Below are positions 26,177 through 34,848 of a DNA stretch of 39,478 nucleotides, piece by piece. How positions within the stretch are numbered: position 1 is the stretch's first letter; every line of letters begins with the position of its first letter. The translations under genes were made by a program, and so were the position numbers. Under the pieces are notes generated by a model. It had not been told where the DNA came from, did not search any database, and worked only from the letters and a program-made list of their open reading frames with translations. Origin of the DNA: Muribaculaceae bacterium (GTDB lineage Bacteria; Bacteroidota; Bacteroidia; Bacteroidales; Muribaculaceae); NCBI GenBank assembly GCA_023662835.1, contig JAMPII010000020.1:1-39478 (forward strand). The letters run 5' to 3'.

Positions 26177-27604
26177 TTAGCATACACGTACAACCGGCAG
26201 TCCGAGAAGTGAAGCAAATTTCTCAATCTTTCCGGCAACATGACCGGTACCAATAGCGCAATGGTGCGACGGTCCTGCCTTACACCAACGGTTCATAAAT
26301 TCTTTTGCTCCACAAGCAAACCGATAGCGGCTGTTGGTGTTACCTATCTGCAGGGTCGGACCGCTGACGGCCTCACCTTCGGCTACTAGAAGGAACACTC
26401 CATCGCGCCCCTCGCAAACCGACAGGAATGTGACGTCGCCAAGCCTTACCGACATTTGTATTGACAAGCCTTTACCTGGCTTGCCGTGATAAACGGGTAG
26501 GGGAACCAGTTTTACACGCCCTTCTGCTATGGCAAAATGTGCAGGCCCGTCATGACCCCACATTACAACATCGTCGGTGAAATCCATCGCGTACGGTTCG
26601 GAGAACGAACCTCCTGCGCCAAGCAACGACATTATTTTCATTGCCTGAACGTTTTTTACTTCACACTCGCCGGCTACCGGGATGTCGCGCCCGGTCAGAA
26701 GTGTGTTGCCGGCAATAACCGATGTCACGATATTTTCATAATCGTTGCCGTTAACGCCTTCATAATAATAGGCCATAGAGCCCAATTTGTGTTGTTCGAT
26801 GAGTTTATCTAAAGCTACCGATGTGCGGGCGGCTCGGTTGAGTTCATATTCATCGCAATCTGCGGCAACGTCGAATTTCTCGTTGAATTCATTTAGTTTG
26901 GCCTGCAACTCCGCATCGGTTACCTCGTCGCGCAACTTCTTGAGTTCGCACATCTCAAGCAGCTCGATATGTGTGCCGAACGCCACGGATTGCAGTGTGG
27001 TGTCGGTGTACACATCTAGCATACCTCCATAATAATGACCGAGGATTCCCATGCGGTTCTCACGCATCCCTTTTGCAGCACGCGCCGCGTCGATCCAATC
27101 CTCGATGTCGCGCCATGTAGGTGTGTCGTCCATATATCCGGTCACAATGTCGTAGTTTATGCCTGCCCTGTTGAAAACACAAGCAAATTCCGGAGCGGAA
27201 CATGCTTGGCAATTAGCAAGCCATTCACCTGTCATTTTGCCTCGATCACCAAGATTATTGATATAGTCATAATCAATAGCTGCAGTTGGTTGAATATTCA
27301 AAATAATAACCGGAACCTTCACCCGTTGGGCTATTGGAAGAATTGTCGACGACAACGCGTAGGTTGAAATGAAAATGAATAGCAATTCAATACCTTCGCT
27401 GTTAAGCATCTCGGCCGCCGTTGCCGACTTTTCGGGCGAATCGACCATTCCTGCATCGATAACGTCCGCGCCCAAACCCGACATACGTGTATTTATTCGT
27501 TGCTGATAATTTTTCAAGCGTTCAAGCAGTCCGTCGAACTGTGCCCAATATGTGTTAAGGCCAACGCCAATTAGCCCCACTTTCACTTTATCAATCTGTT
27601 CCAT
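26177..27604 (-). CDS. L-arabinose/L-fucose isomerase-family protein
   Basis: 475 aa, cytoplasmic. The N-terminal [21 protein letters not shown], the middle [13 protein letters not shown] and [16 protein letters not shown], and the C-terminal [22 protein letters not shown] and [20 protein letters not shown] follow the layout of the arabinose-isomerase-like superfamily, including a metal-ligand-type Glu and His. It differs from classical AraA, and the true substrate is unknown. Co-transcription with a GH106 rhamnosidase suggests a sugar released by that enzyme (rhamnose or a neighbouring pentose/deoxyhexose). ATG 27604 is chosen over the upstream 27631 because the promoter -7 box covers 27629-27636. 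Confidence 0.82.
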   Translation of the reverse strand: MEQIDKVKVGLIGVGLNTYWAQFDGLLERLKNYQQRINTRMSGLGADVIDAGMVDSPEKSATAAEMLNSEGIELLFIFISTYALSSTILPIAQRVKVPVIILNIQPTAAIDYDYINNLGDRGKMTGEWLANCQACSAPEFACVFNRAGINYDIVTGYMDDTPTWRDIEDWIDAARAAKGMRENRMGILGHYYGGMLDVYTDTTLQSVAFGTHIELLEMCELKKLRDEVTDAELQAKLNEFNEKFDVAADCDEYELNRAARTSVALDKLIEQHKLGSMAYYYEGVNGNDYENIVTSVIAGNTLLTGRDIPVAGECEVKNVQAMKIMSLLGAGGSFSEPYAMDFTDDVVMWGHDGPAHFAIAEGRVKLVPLPVYHGKPGKGLSIQMSVRLGDVTFLSVCEGRDGVFLLVAEGEAVSGPTLQIGNTNSRYRFACGAKEFMNRWCKAGPSHHCAIGTGHVAGKIEKFASLLGLPVVRVC

Positions 27605-27628
27605 TGCGTTATAGTTTAAGAATGTCAA

Positions 27629-27660
27629 CAAATTTAAACAATTGCACCGATAGTTGCAAA
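27629..27660 (-). promoter_or_regulatory. Promoter of the isomerase-GH106 operon
   Basis: Minus-strand TTTG (27657-27660), exact 20-base spacer, TAAATTTG (27629-27636), 25 bases before the chosen ATG. Confidence 0.75.
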
Positions 27661-27753
27661 CCCCAGCAGCCCTTAAATTTTATGTGTCGGGGTCTATTAA
27701 TAGAGCGGCGGATATTTAAACTGCTATTTCTTTCGATTATCGTCCTCTTTCGT

Positions 27754-27761
27754 TAACTTTG
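27754..27761 (+). promoter_or_regulatory. -7 element of the ftsK-lolA-trxB operon
   Basis: TAACTTTG at 27754-27761, 44 bases before ATG 27806. The -33 position holds a T-rich CTTTC stretch rather than a clean TTTG, so this half of the promoter is weak. Confidence 0.5.
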
Positions 27762-27805
27762 TATTTCACATTACTCAAAACCGGTAAGTGATTAAAGATA
27801 TTGAA

Positions 27806-30367
27806 ATGAATTCAAACAGCATAAATACCGACATTTTCGATCCGGACAACATCGACGGTTCGTACGGTAGCGACGATGTCGCTCAACAATCAGCGGAAAA
27901 TACCGGACTAAAGAAAGGCTCCGTTTCAAAAAAACGAAAAAAATCAGAATCCAAGGAGGAACCGGATGAACCTAAACGTCCAGGGAAGATAATTTCATTT
28001 TTTACAAACCGACGCACACGGCTTTTCGCCGGACTAACGCTAATTTTCATTGGGTGCTATCTAACGCTCGCTGCTGTGTCATATTTCAGTCATGGCGAAG
28101 CCGACCAAAGTGCAGTCACTACATTGTCTGTCGATGAAATAGCCCAGCAAGGCGTTGAAATTGTGAATGAGGCAGGCCCGCTGGGCGCTCATTTGGGCAA
28201 TGAATTAATTTCATACGGTTTTGGCGTGGGTTCGCTACTGGTGATATACTATTTCTTTGCCTTAGGCTGGAAACTACTTCACATCCGTAAATTCAACTTT
28301 CTGGGCTTGACAATACGCTGCTTGATTTTGATGCTCACCCTCTCGATCGTGGTCGGATATGCAACGATGAATATTCATTCATGGTTATATTGGGGTGGAA
28401 TACATGGCTATGAGATTTGCAAATACCTTACTTCGGTGGCCGGACCGACAGGCCCACTCGTTGTTTGTGCTATTCTAATCTCTCTTCTTATTGCCATATA
28501 CCTTAACTATATTCGGTTGGCTATAGTCAAGTATCGCCGTATGCGTCTTGCCCAGCGACGTAAAGCCGAGGCAAAACGTGCGGCCAAACTTGCCGAAAAA
28601 CAACGAATGGAGGAGGCATTTCGATCGTCCGATAAAGAGATTGAACCGGAGCAGCCCGACGAATCAGAGCAACAACAGCCGGAATCGACAACATCATTAT
28701 CTTTTGCTTCCAATACCATAACATCGAGCGTAGAAACCGTGCCTGAACCAATCGAAAATTTAAGTGCTTCTGACGAAAGCGAAGAAAATGGCGAGAATAA
28801 CGGCAATGTAGGCCTTACAGTTAATGTTGGGGAAATTGAGGAAGCAGATGAAATCGATACCAACGTGTTCGATCCCACGGCCGAACTACCGAATTTCCAT
28901 GCACCGTCGGTCGACCTCCTTACCGATATACCCATGAAAGCCATAAGTGTCGATCAATCGGAAATGGAGGAAAATAAGGATCGTATTACAGAAACTCTTA
29001 AAAATTATAGTATACCCATTTCCCACATCGAAGCAACTGTTGGCCCGACGGTAACGCTCTACGAAATCATCCCCGCCGAAGGAGTGCGCATTGCGAAAAT
29101 TAAACGATTGGAAGATGATATAGCTCTCTCTCTGTCAGCCCTGGGTATTCGCATAATCGCACCTATTCCCGGCAAAGGCACTATCGGTATCGAAGTGCCT
29201 AACAAGGAACCACAGATGGTCCCTGTCCGCTCGGTGCTTTCATCGAAGCGCTTTCAGGAATGCAAAATGGATCTGCCGATAGCAATGGGCGCCACCATAT
29301 CGCGAGATATATTCATTGCCGATTTGGCCAAAATGCCTCACGTGCTTGTTGCCGGTGCCACCGGGCAAGGTAAGTCGGTGGGCCTTAATGTGATTATTGC
29401 TTCACTCCTATATAAAAAGCACCCGTCGGAACTTAAGTTTGTGCTTATCGACCCCAAAATGGTGGAATTCAGTCCATATGCCAAGTTGGAACGACATTAT
29501 CTTGCCAAACTCCCCGACGAGGAGGAGGCTATCATCACCGATCCGATGAAGGTAGTTGCGACGCTCAATTCTCTATGTATTGAAATGGATAATCGCTATA
29601 ATCTACTCAAGGATGCTAACGTTCGCACTATAAAAGAATATAACGCCAAGTTTATCCAGCGCCGCTTAAACCCAGAAAAGGGGCATCGCTATCTGCCGTA
29701 TATAGTTATTGTTGTCGACGAGTTCGGCGACCTTATCATGATGGCGGGTAAAGAAGTGGAAACTCCTATCGCCAGAATTGCCCAAAAAGCACGTGCCGTA
29801 GGCATGCACATGATTCTGGCTACGCAACGCCCATCGACAAATGTAATCACCGGTATCATAAAAGCCAACTTCCCGGGACGTATTGCTTTCCGTGTTGCTC
29901 AGATGGTCGACAGCCGAACAATTCTCGATCGTCCTGGCGCAAATCAGCTTATTGGTAAAGGTGACATGTTGTTCTCCCACAACGGCGAGGTTGATCGCGT
30001 TCAATGCGCATTCATCAGCACTGACGAAGTTGAATCGATTGTCAACGCTATCGACGAGCAAATGGGCTATGACGAAGCATATCCGTTGCCCGATTATCAG
30101 CCCGATGCTGAAGGCGGAAGCGCATCATTCGGGCCAATGAACGATCGCGATCCGCTGTTCGAAGAGGCTGCGCGATTTGTAGTGCAATCGAACACGGCAT
30201 CAACCTCGTCGCTGCAACGTCGCTATTCTATAGGGTATAATCGCGCAGGAAAAATTATGGACCAAATGGAGACGGCCGGAATTGTTGGCCCGGCACTTGG
30301 CGCTAAACCACGCGCAGTTCTGATGGACAGCCTTCAGCTTGAACGCCTACTCGAAAACACTATTTAG
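27806..30367 (+). CDS. ftsK: FtsK/SpoIIIE-family DNA translocase
   Basis: 853 aa. Inner-membrane motor that pumps chromosomal DNA through the division septum. N-terminal membrane helices near RLFAGLTLIFIGCYLTLAAV, GVGSLLVIYYFFALGW, IRCLILMLTLSIVVGYATM and LVVCAILISLLIAIYL, then an acidic Pro/Glu/Ser linker, the alpha/beta motor with Walker A GATGQGKSVG and Walker B YIVIVVDEFGDL, and the C-terminal winged-helix gamma domain (EEAARFVVQSNTASTSSLQR, GYNRAGKIMDQMETAGIVG) that reads KOPS-type sequences. A GTG start at 27788 in frame is possible; ATG 27806 is preferred. First gene of an operon with the lolA-like gene 11 bases later. Confidence 0.94.
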   Translation: MNSNSINTDIFDPDNIDGSYGSDDVAQQSAENTGLKKGSVSKKRKKSESKEEPDEPKRPGKIISFFTNRRTRLFAGLTLIFIGCYLTLAAVSYFSHGEADQSAVTTLSVDEIAQQGVEIVNEAGPLGAHLGNELISYGFGVGSLLVIYYFFALGWKLLHIRKFNFLGLTIRCLILMLTLSIVVGYATMNIHSWLYWGGIHGYEICKYLTSVAGPTGPLVVCAILISLLIAIYLNYIRLAIVKYRRMRLAQRRKAEAKRAAKLAEKQRMEEAFRSSDKEIEPEQPDESEQQQPESTTSLSFASNTITSSVETVPEPIENLSASDESEENGENNGNVGLTVNVGEIEEADEIDTNVFDPTAELPNFHAPSVDLLTDIPMKAISVDQSEMEENKDRITETLKNYSIPISHIEATVGPTVTLYEIIPAEGVRIAKIKRLEDDIALSLSALGIRIIAPIPGKGTIGIEVPNKEPQMVPVRSVLSSKRFQECKMDLPIAMGATISRDIFIADLAKMPHVLVAGATGQGKSVGLNVIIASLLYKKHPSELKFVLIDPKMVEFSPYAKLERHYLAKLPDEEEAIITDPMKVVATLNSLCIEMDNRYNLLKDANVRTIKEYNAKFIQRRLNPEKGHRYLPYIVIVVDEFGDLIMMAGKEVETPIARIAQKARAVGMHMILATQRPSTNVITGIIKANFPGRIAFRVAQMVDSRTILDRPGANQLIGKGDMLFSHNGEVDRVQCAFISTDEVESIVNAIDEQMGYDEAYPLPDYQPDAEGGSASFGPMNDRDPLFEEAARFVVQSNTASTSSLQRRYSIGYNRAGKIMDQMETAGIVGPALGAKPRAVLMDSLQLERLLENTI

Positions 30368-30378
30368 AAATTATAAGA

Positions 30379-31005
30379 ATGAAATTCAAGATATTAGCTC
30401 TTATTATCGTTATTTTATCAGCGACGTCAACTATATTTGCAGCTGAGTCGGCCAACAAAGCGGTAGAAAAAATTGCAGAATTTATCACCGGGCAGCGTTC
30501 TGCAACAATCCGTTTTGTCCCCGCTCCCGATGGCGAACAACAACAGCAGCAAATTATTTGCATTATGGGCGACAAGTTTAAAATCAATTCCAGACAACTT
30601 GCCGTGTGGTACGACGGACGTACCCAATGGACTTATCTGGCTCAGAACAAAGAGGTGTCAATCACCGAACCCTCGCCCGAAGAATTGGCTGAAATTAACC
30701 CCTTGCTAATTTTAGGCACGTTACAATCGCACTATAACGCACGTTATCTCTCCAACAAAGGCGACTATCCTATAATTGAACTGACGCCAAAAGCCGGCGC
30801 CGAATCTGTACTCCCGATATGTAAACTGATAATCAAATATAAGAAAAACGATTATTCACCTGTTAGTTTGCGTGTGGAATTTGATGCCGGCAATACGCTT
30901 GATGTCAATATCAACAGTATTACACGAGGCATAAACTATCCGCATTCAACATTTGTTTTCAACAAAGAGCAGTTTCCTTCAGCGGAAATTGTTGATTTAC
31001 GATAA
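30379..31005 (+). CDS. LolA-like outer-membrane lipoprotein carrier protein
   Basis: 208 aa with signal peptide (MKFKILALIIVILSATSTIFA). The mature part has the LolA/LolB half-barrel pattern (MGDKFKINSRQLAVWYDGRT, WTYLAQNKEVSITEPSPEEL, NPLLIL), including the W-YDG-T-W-Y segment typical of Bacteroidetes LolA-like proteins. Periplasmic chaperone for lipoproteins or a related hydrophobic-ligand carrier. A position directly downstream of ftsK is a widely conserved arrangement and supports the call. Confidence 0.85.
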   Translation: MKFKILALIIVILSATSTIFAAESANKAVEKIAEFITGQRSATIRFVPAPDGEQQQQQIICIMGDKFKINSRQLAVWYDGRTQWTYLAQNKEVSITEPSPEELAEINPLLILGTLQSHYNARYLSNKGDYPIIELTPKAGAESVLPICKLIIKYKKNDYSPVSLRVEFDAGNTLDVNINSITRGINYPHSTFVFNKEQFPSAEIVDLR

Positions 31006-31024
31006 CAATTCCTTATTCAGCCAT

Positions 31025-31966
31025 ATGTTTACAACAACTACAAAATGTCTTATAATAGGTTCCGGACCGGCCGGTTACACGGCTGCTGTTTATGCCTCAC
31101 GTGCCAATCTGGAACCGATTCTTTACGAAGGAATGCAACAGGGCGGCCAGTTGACAACCACCTCTGAGGTGGAGAATTTTCCGGGCTACCCCGACGGTGT
31201 AATGGGATCGCAGTTAATGGACGATTTGCGCCGACAGGCCGAACGCTTCGGCGCAAAGTTGCGTCATGGCTCTGTTGTCAATGTCGATTTCTCAAAGCGT
31301 CCATTCACAATAATTGACGATTCTGGCGATTGCGTAATGGCCGATACCGTAATAGTTGCAACCGGCGCCTCCGCCCGTTATCTTGGTTTGCCCGACGAAA
31401 CCAGATTTGCCGGAATGGGTGTATCGGCTTGCGCTACATGCGACGGATTTTTCTACCGCGGTCGTGTGGTTGCCGTTGTTGGTGGTGGCGACACTGCCTG
31501 TGAAGAGGCTCTTTATCTAGCTAATCTGGCAAAGAAAGTCTACCTTATCGTACGCAAAGATTATTTGCGCGCATCGAAAGTGATGCAGAAACGAGTTTTC
31601 GAAAAGGAAAATATTCAGGTTCTGTTTAATACTGTTACTAAAGGCCTGTCGGGTAAGGAATATCTTGAACGGGCAAATTTGGTACAATATCCCGGAACTG
31701 ATAAAGAACAGTTGCTCGATATCGATATCGACGGCTTCTTCCTGGCCATAGGTCACAAACCCAACACCGAAATTTTCGCCGGCAAACTAACGCTCGACGA
31801 ACAAGGCTATATTCTTCTGCCGGGAAGTACGCAGCAGACAAGTGTTCCAGGCGTGTTCGCCGCCGGCGATGTTGCTGATCCCCACTATCAACAAGCCGTC
31901 TGCGCTGCTGCATCTGGATGCCGAGCTGCTCTGGATGCCGAACGCTTCCTTATGGAACAATCGTAA
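31025..31966 (+). CDS. trxB: Thioredoxin reductase TrxB
   Basis: 313 aa, cytoplasmic NADPH-dependent flavoprotein that reduces thioredoxin. FAD-binding GSGPAG near the N-terminus (residues 12-17), redox-active CATC (136-139), NADPH-binding GGGDTACEEA, and the C-terminal FAD segment GVFAAGDV followed by YQQAVCAAASGCRAALDAE. The frame is open back to 30953 but that overlaps lolA, and homologs begin at the MFTTTTKCLIIGSGPAG segment, so ATG 31025 is used (19 bases after lolA). Confidence 0.96.
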   Translation: MFTTTTKCLIIGSGPAGYTAAVYASRANLEPILYEGMQQGGQLTTTSEVENFPGYPDGVMGSQLMDDLRRQAERFGAKLRHGSVVNVDFSKRPFTIIDDSGDCVMADTVIVATGASARYLGLPDETRFAGMGVSACATCDGFFYRGRVVAVVGGGDTACEEALYLANLAKKVYLIVRKDYLRASKVMQKRVFEKENIQVLFNTVTKGLSGKEYLERANLVQYPGTDKEQLLDIDIDGFFLAIGHKPNTEIFAGKLTLDEQGYILLPGSTQQTSVPGVFAAGDVADPHYQQAVCAAASGCRAALDAERFLMEQS

Positions 31967-32004
31967 ACCGCAACGCCGTAAAGCCTGTCCCGTAACATAT
32001 TGCA

Positions 32005-32052
32005 TAAAAATAAACCGATCTCCAAAAACTATCTGGGATCGGTTTATTTTTA
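32005..32052. terminator. Two-way terminator between trxB and the GH43-like gene
   Basis: Perfect 16-bp inverted repeat TAAAAATAAACCGATC with its complement at 32037-32052; AT-rich outer arms act as U-runs in both directions. Confidence 0.85.
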
Positions 32053-32071
32053 CATAGCAAGCTACAGGCTT

Positions 32072-32133
32072 AGGCTTCATTCCCCAAAAATTGTCAAAGC
32101 AGGGGTCGCAGTCTTTTGGGGGAATGGAGCCTT
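32072..32133 (-). repeat. Second long hairpin at the 3' end of the GH43-like gene
   Basis: Arms AGGCTTCATTCCCCAAAA and CTTTTGGGGGAATGGAGCCT pair almost fully (one mismatch, one extra base) and overlap the GH43-like stop codon. No T-run follows on the minus strand before the 32005-32052 terminator, so it may protect the mRNA 3' end rather than terminate. Confidence 0.5.
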
Positions 32134-33250
32134 ACTTTATTGGTTGACTGGCTTTCTCCAAGCCTTTGCGCACACTCCAGTTGAGCAGGCGTTCATATTC
32201 CTGTTTGGTGATTCGCATGAACGAACCGTGTTGCGGACGTTTTACCCCCTTTATGTTTTGTGGGTTGGAAAAGTTGCGCATAAACTTGTCGGCATCGCAC
32301 ACACGATAATTTTTGGGATTTGAGCTGTATTCAATGTAGCCGATTTTCCAGTTGTCGCTTCCCGGCAGTTGGAAAGCGGAAACCCCTTCGCATTTCTTGT
32401 TTCCCTCAAACGACACGTAATCGTTATCGACCGGCTCGCTCCACGGACCTGTCAATCGCGGACTGGTTGCTGTGAACAGTCCGGGCTTGCCTCCCTCTTT
32501 TTTAATCATCATATGCCATAGGTTATCGGCAGGCACCCAGTTGATATCGGCATCGATGGTTGCGTAACCCCAATCGAATAGCAACTTGGGTTGGGTGAGC
32601 TTGGTGAAGGTTTCGTCAGCATACGAATAATATACACGGTCGTATTTTTCTTCGTCGCGGTTCCACATTGAATAGTATATCATGTAGCCGCCTTTTTTGC
32701 CGTCGGGCCATTGATAGGTGGCATCCCACATGATTTGCGGTGCCCACACGCGGTTTATGGTCGACCAATTTTTATACGCGCTCTCGTCGTCGGGATTACA
32801 GAATATCTCTTTCCCCTTGCGATAGTCGAATGAGGTGCTTCTCCAATTTATAAGGTCGTCGCTAGTGAGAAGGCATATGCCATAATTGTCCCATGTTTGT
32901 TTTTTACCCAGGCGTTTACGTGCGCGGTCGGTAGCCTCCATATCGGTGCAAACCATAAGATAACCTTTGCCATCGTGCTTTCGGCAAATATACGCGTCGC
33001 GAGTACGGCCTTCAATCGGTGCCATTTCAAAATCGCTGAATATCGAGTCGCCATTTATTATATCTTGAAACTCAACGCCGTCCTTGCTAATAGCGTAGGC
33101 TGTCCAAGCCGGACCTGCATCGTTCATGTGGCAGTATAACAAATATTCTCCTTTTTGCAGGTTCCCAACTTCTTTTGGTTTTCCGGCATTTGCGCTGAGC
33201 GTAGATGCTGCAATTAACAAGCTGATTCCGGCAAATTTTAAGTTTTTCAT
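32132..33250 (-). CDS. Secreted GH43-like glycosidase
   Basis: 372 aa with signal peptide (MKNLKFAGISLLIAASTLSANA) and no lipobox. Five-bladed-propeller pattern of GH43-type enzymes: YAISKDGVEFQDI, GRTRDAYICRKHDGKGYLM (candidate catalytic Asp), LLTSDDLINWRSTSF, RVWAPQIMWDATYQW, YMIYYSMWNRDEEKY, TIDADINWVPADNLW (second Asp) and NKKCEGVSAFQL (candidate catalytic Glu). Such enzymes remove arabinose, xylose or galactose from plant and host glycans; the subfamily and substrate are not determinable by eye. An ATG two codons upstream (33256) is equally possible. Its promoter overlaps the upstream gene's terminator. Confidence 0.8.
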   Translation of the reverse strand: MKNLKFAGISLLIAASTLSANAGKPKEVGNLQKGEYLLYCHMNDAGPAWTAYAISKDGVEFQDIINGDSIFSDFEMAPIEGRTRDAYICRKHDGKGYLMVCTDMEATDRARKRLGKKQTWDNYGICLLTSDDLINWRSTSFDYRKGKEIFCNPDDESAYKNWSTINRVWAPQIMWDATYQWPDGKKGGYMIYYSMWNRDEEKYDRVYYSYADETFTKLTQPKLLFDWGYATIDADINWVPADNLWHMMIKKEGGKPGLFTATSPRLTGPWSEPVDNDYVSFEGNKKCEGVSAFQLPGSDNWKIGYIEYSSNPKNYRVCDADKFMRNFSNPQNIKGVKRPQHGSFMRITKQEYERLLNWSVRKGLEKASQPIK

Positions 33251-33289
33251 GTCCATTTGTTTGATTGGTTACTAAATAAGTTCTCGTAG

Positions 33290-33321
33290 CAAATTTAATC
33301 AAAAATCTATAATACAACAAA
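33290..33321 (-). promoter_or_regulatory. Promoter of the GH43-like gene
   Basis: Minus-strand TTTG (33318-33321), exact 20-base spacer, TAAATTTG (33290-33297). The -33 box lies inside the terminator hairpin of the preceding gene (33317-33353). Confidence 0.7.
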
Positions 33322-33353
33322 GCGATGTACCCGTTTACAGTACATCGCTTTGT
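33317..33353 (-). terminator. Terminator after the small lipoprotein gene
   Basis: Perfect 14-bp stem ACAAAGCGATGTAC with its complement at 33340-33353, 9-base loop, 21 bases after the stop. Confidence 0.85.
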
Positions 33354-33374
33354 CTACAGTTTATTTATTTTCCG

Positions 33375-33803
33375 TTATTCCCAAATAAAATTTGACACTT
33401 TTTTAAATTTATATATGTATCCTTCCGATGAAGATCCTTCGTCAAGTTCTTTTAAGATCAAAATTGAAGAGGATACCGACATTATTTTATATTTCTCAAC
33501 ATCTTCATCATATTTGTCGCCATAATCTTCGACATCTCTTATGGTTAGCGTCTTATTCTTTTCGGTCCATTTTATTTCCCACATGTCGTCAAGTCTTCCT
33601 CTGTATCCTTCCCAACCATATCCTGTTCCGTTGGCGTAAAAATCATAACCGTATTCTTCTTCTTCAGATTGCCATTTGCCAACGAGCAACGATTTGTTAG
33701 TAGCGGGTTCATCGTTGTTATCGTCTTTGTCGTTGTCGCCACCGCATGATGTGAACGTGAATGATGAGACGAGGATAAATGTCAAAAATAATAACTTTTT
33801 CAT
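33375..33803 (-). CDS. Small lipocalin-like lipoprotein of unknown function
   Basis: 142 aa from ATG 33803. Signal peptide with lipobox FTSC, then an Asp/Asn-rich linker (GGDNDKDDNNDEP) that suits surface export in this phylum. The rest (LLVGKWQSEEEEYGYDFYAN, GTGYGW, WEIKWTEKNKTLTIRD, YKIMSVSSSILILKEL) looks like the lipocalin-like W-E-F-...-G-G-W pattern common in Bacteroidetes small lipoproteins. No partner evident. A candidate -7 box TACTTTTG is at 33842-33849. The longer frame to 33854 would bury the signal peptide and is rejected. Confidence 0.8.
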   Translation of the reverse strand: MKKLLFLTFILVSSFTFTSCGGDNDKDDNNDEPATNKSLLVGKWQSEEEEYGYDFYANGTGYGWEGYRGRLDDMWEIKWTEKNKTLTIRDVEDYGDKYDEDVEKYKIMSVSSSILILKELDEGSSSEGYIYKFKKVSNFIWE

Positions 33804-33920
33804 CTTTTGTTTTAATAATTGAAATTTAGTGAATATTAAAACAAAAGTACTCAAATGCCTGCAATTACCCCCCTCCCTAAGTGTTAATGTGTGTTAATAT
33901 TGGAGGCGGACTGATAATTT

Positions 33921-34667
33921 CTATCGTTTAACGTCGAAGCCTCTGCGACGCATTGCATCCAGCGTATGATACAGCATTGCTTCATGATAGTAGTCAACAA
34001 TATGTTCACACCAGTCATTGTTGCTAGTCTGGCCGGAACGCACCTTATTGTAGTGCGTCACGACTGCGTCATATTCTTGAAGGTCAGGCAAAAGCCCCTC
34101 CTGACGATATTCGTTATTAAATATTACAAGTTGCTTAGGTTGCTTAGGTTTTAAATCTGGCAATTCGCGGGGAACACCAATTGCAAGTCCGCACACAACA
34201 AAAACCTGTTGGGGTAACTTCATCAGCATTGCCATCTCCTCAGGAGCAGCTGTTCGTGCGTAACCGATAGGACATGTTCCCAATCCGAGCGATTCGGCAG
34301 CTACTACAGCGCTCATCATTGCCAGTGTTGCATCGACAACGCCAACTATTACACCGTCGGCCGTTTTTGCAAATTCAGGCATGTCAACGCCTTTATCTTC
34401 GGCTAGAATTGATATTTTATTGTAATCGGCGCAAAACAGCATGAAGTGGGAGCATGTTTTTATCTGCTTTTGACCGGTTATTTCATACAGTTTTTCTTTT
34501 AAGGTCTGATCCGTGACGTCAATAACTGAGAATTGCTGTCCGTTGTAGCTGGTTGGTGTGTTACGAATGGCTTCGTAAATGAAGTTCATGTTATCGGATG
34601 ATATCGCTTCGCGTTCATAACGGCGAATGCTACGTCGGTCGAGCAAGGTTGATTTAACGTCTTTCAT
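33921..34667 (-). CDS. Nitroreductase-family NAD(P)H flavin oxidoreductase
   Basis: 248 aa, cytoplasmic FMN enzyme. LLDRRSIRRYEREAISSDNM at the N-terminus (FMN phosphate-binding RRSxRxY motif), NTPTSYNGQQFSVIDVTD, the middle AVVAAESLGLGTCPIGYART, and VCGLAIGVPRE before an extended C-terminal arm place it in the NfsA/FRP-like branch. Reduces quinones, flavins or nitro compounds; physiological substrate unknown. Stands alone between a small lipoprotein and the TPR gene. No clear consensus promoter was found in the 180 bases upstream. Confidence 0.9.
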   Translation of the reverse strand: MKDVKSTLLDRRSIRRYEREAISSDNMNFIYEAIRNTPTSYNGQQFSVIDVTDQTLKEKLYEITGQKQIKTCSHFMLFCADYNKISILAEDKGVDMPEFAKTADGVIVGVVDATLAMMSAVVAAESLGLGTCPIGYARTAAPEEMAMLMKLPQQVFVVCGLAIGVPRELPDLKPKQPKQLVIFNNEYRQEGLLPDLQEYDAVVTHYNKVRSGQTSNNDWCEHIVDYYHEAMLYHTLDAMRRRGFDVKR

Positions 34668-34798
34668 TGTTTCTTTTTCGTTTGGTTATTATTTGCGATA
34701 AACAGACCGGTCCCTAAAGGGATTCCATTGTTTGCCTACAGAATCATAACACACGACGCAGCTTTTTGTTCATGCACTTTTGAAATGGACACTAAAAA

Positions 34799-34831
34799 AA
34801 GTGGGCATATCGTTGGTCGATATGCCCACTT
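34799..34831 (-). terminator. Terminator after the TPR gene
   Basis: Perfect 14-bp stem (34799-34812 with 34818-34831), 5-base loop, followed on the minus strand by a T-run (34794-34800). Confidence 0.9.
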
Positions 34832-34848
34832 ATAATGATTGATGTCGA

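Noticed and set aside
31967-32131. Possible small gene between trxB and the GH43-like gene
   Set aside because: The region is filled by two hairpins; short frames there have no start context or coding bias.
34711-34722. TCCCTAAAGGGA short inverted repeat upstream of the nitroreductase gene
   Set aside because: Only 5-bp arms; expected by chance in a sequence of this length.
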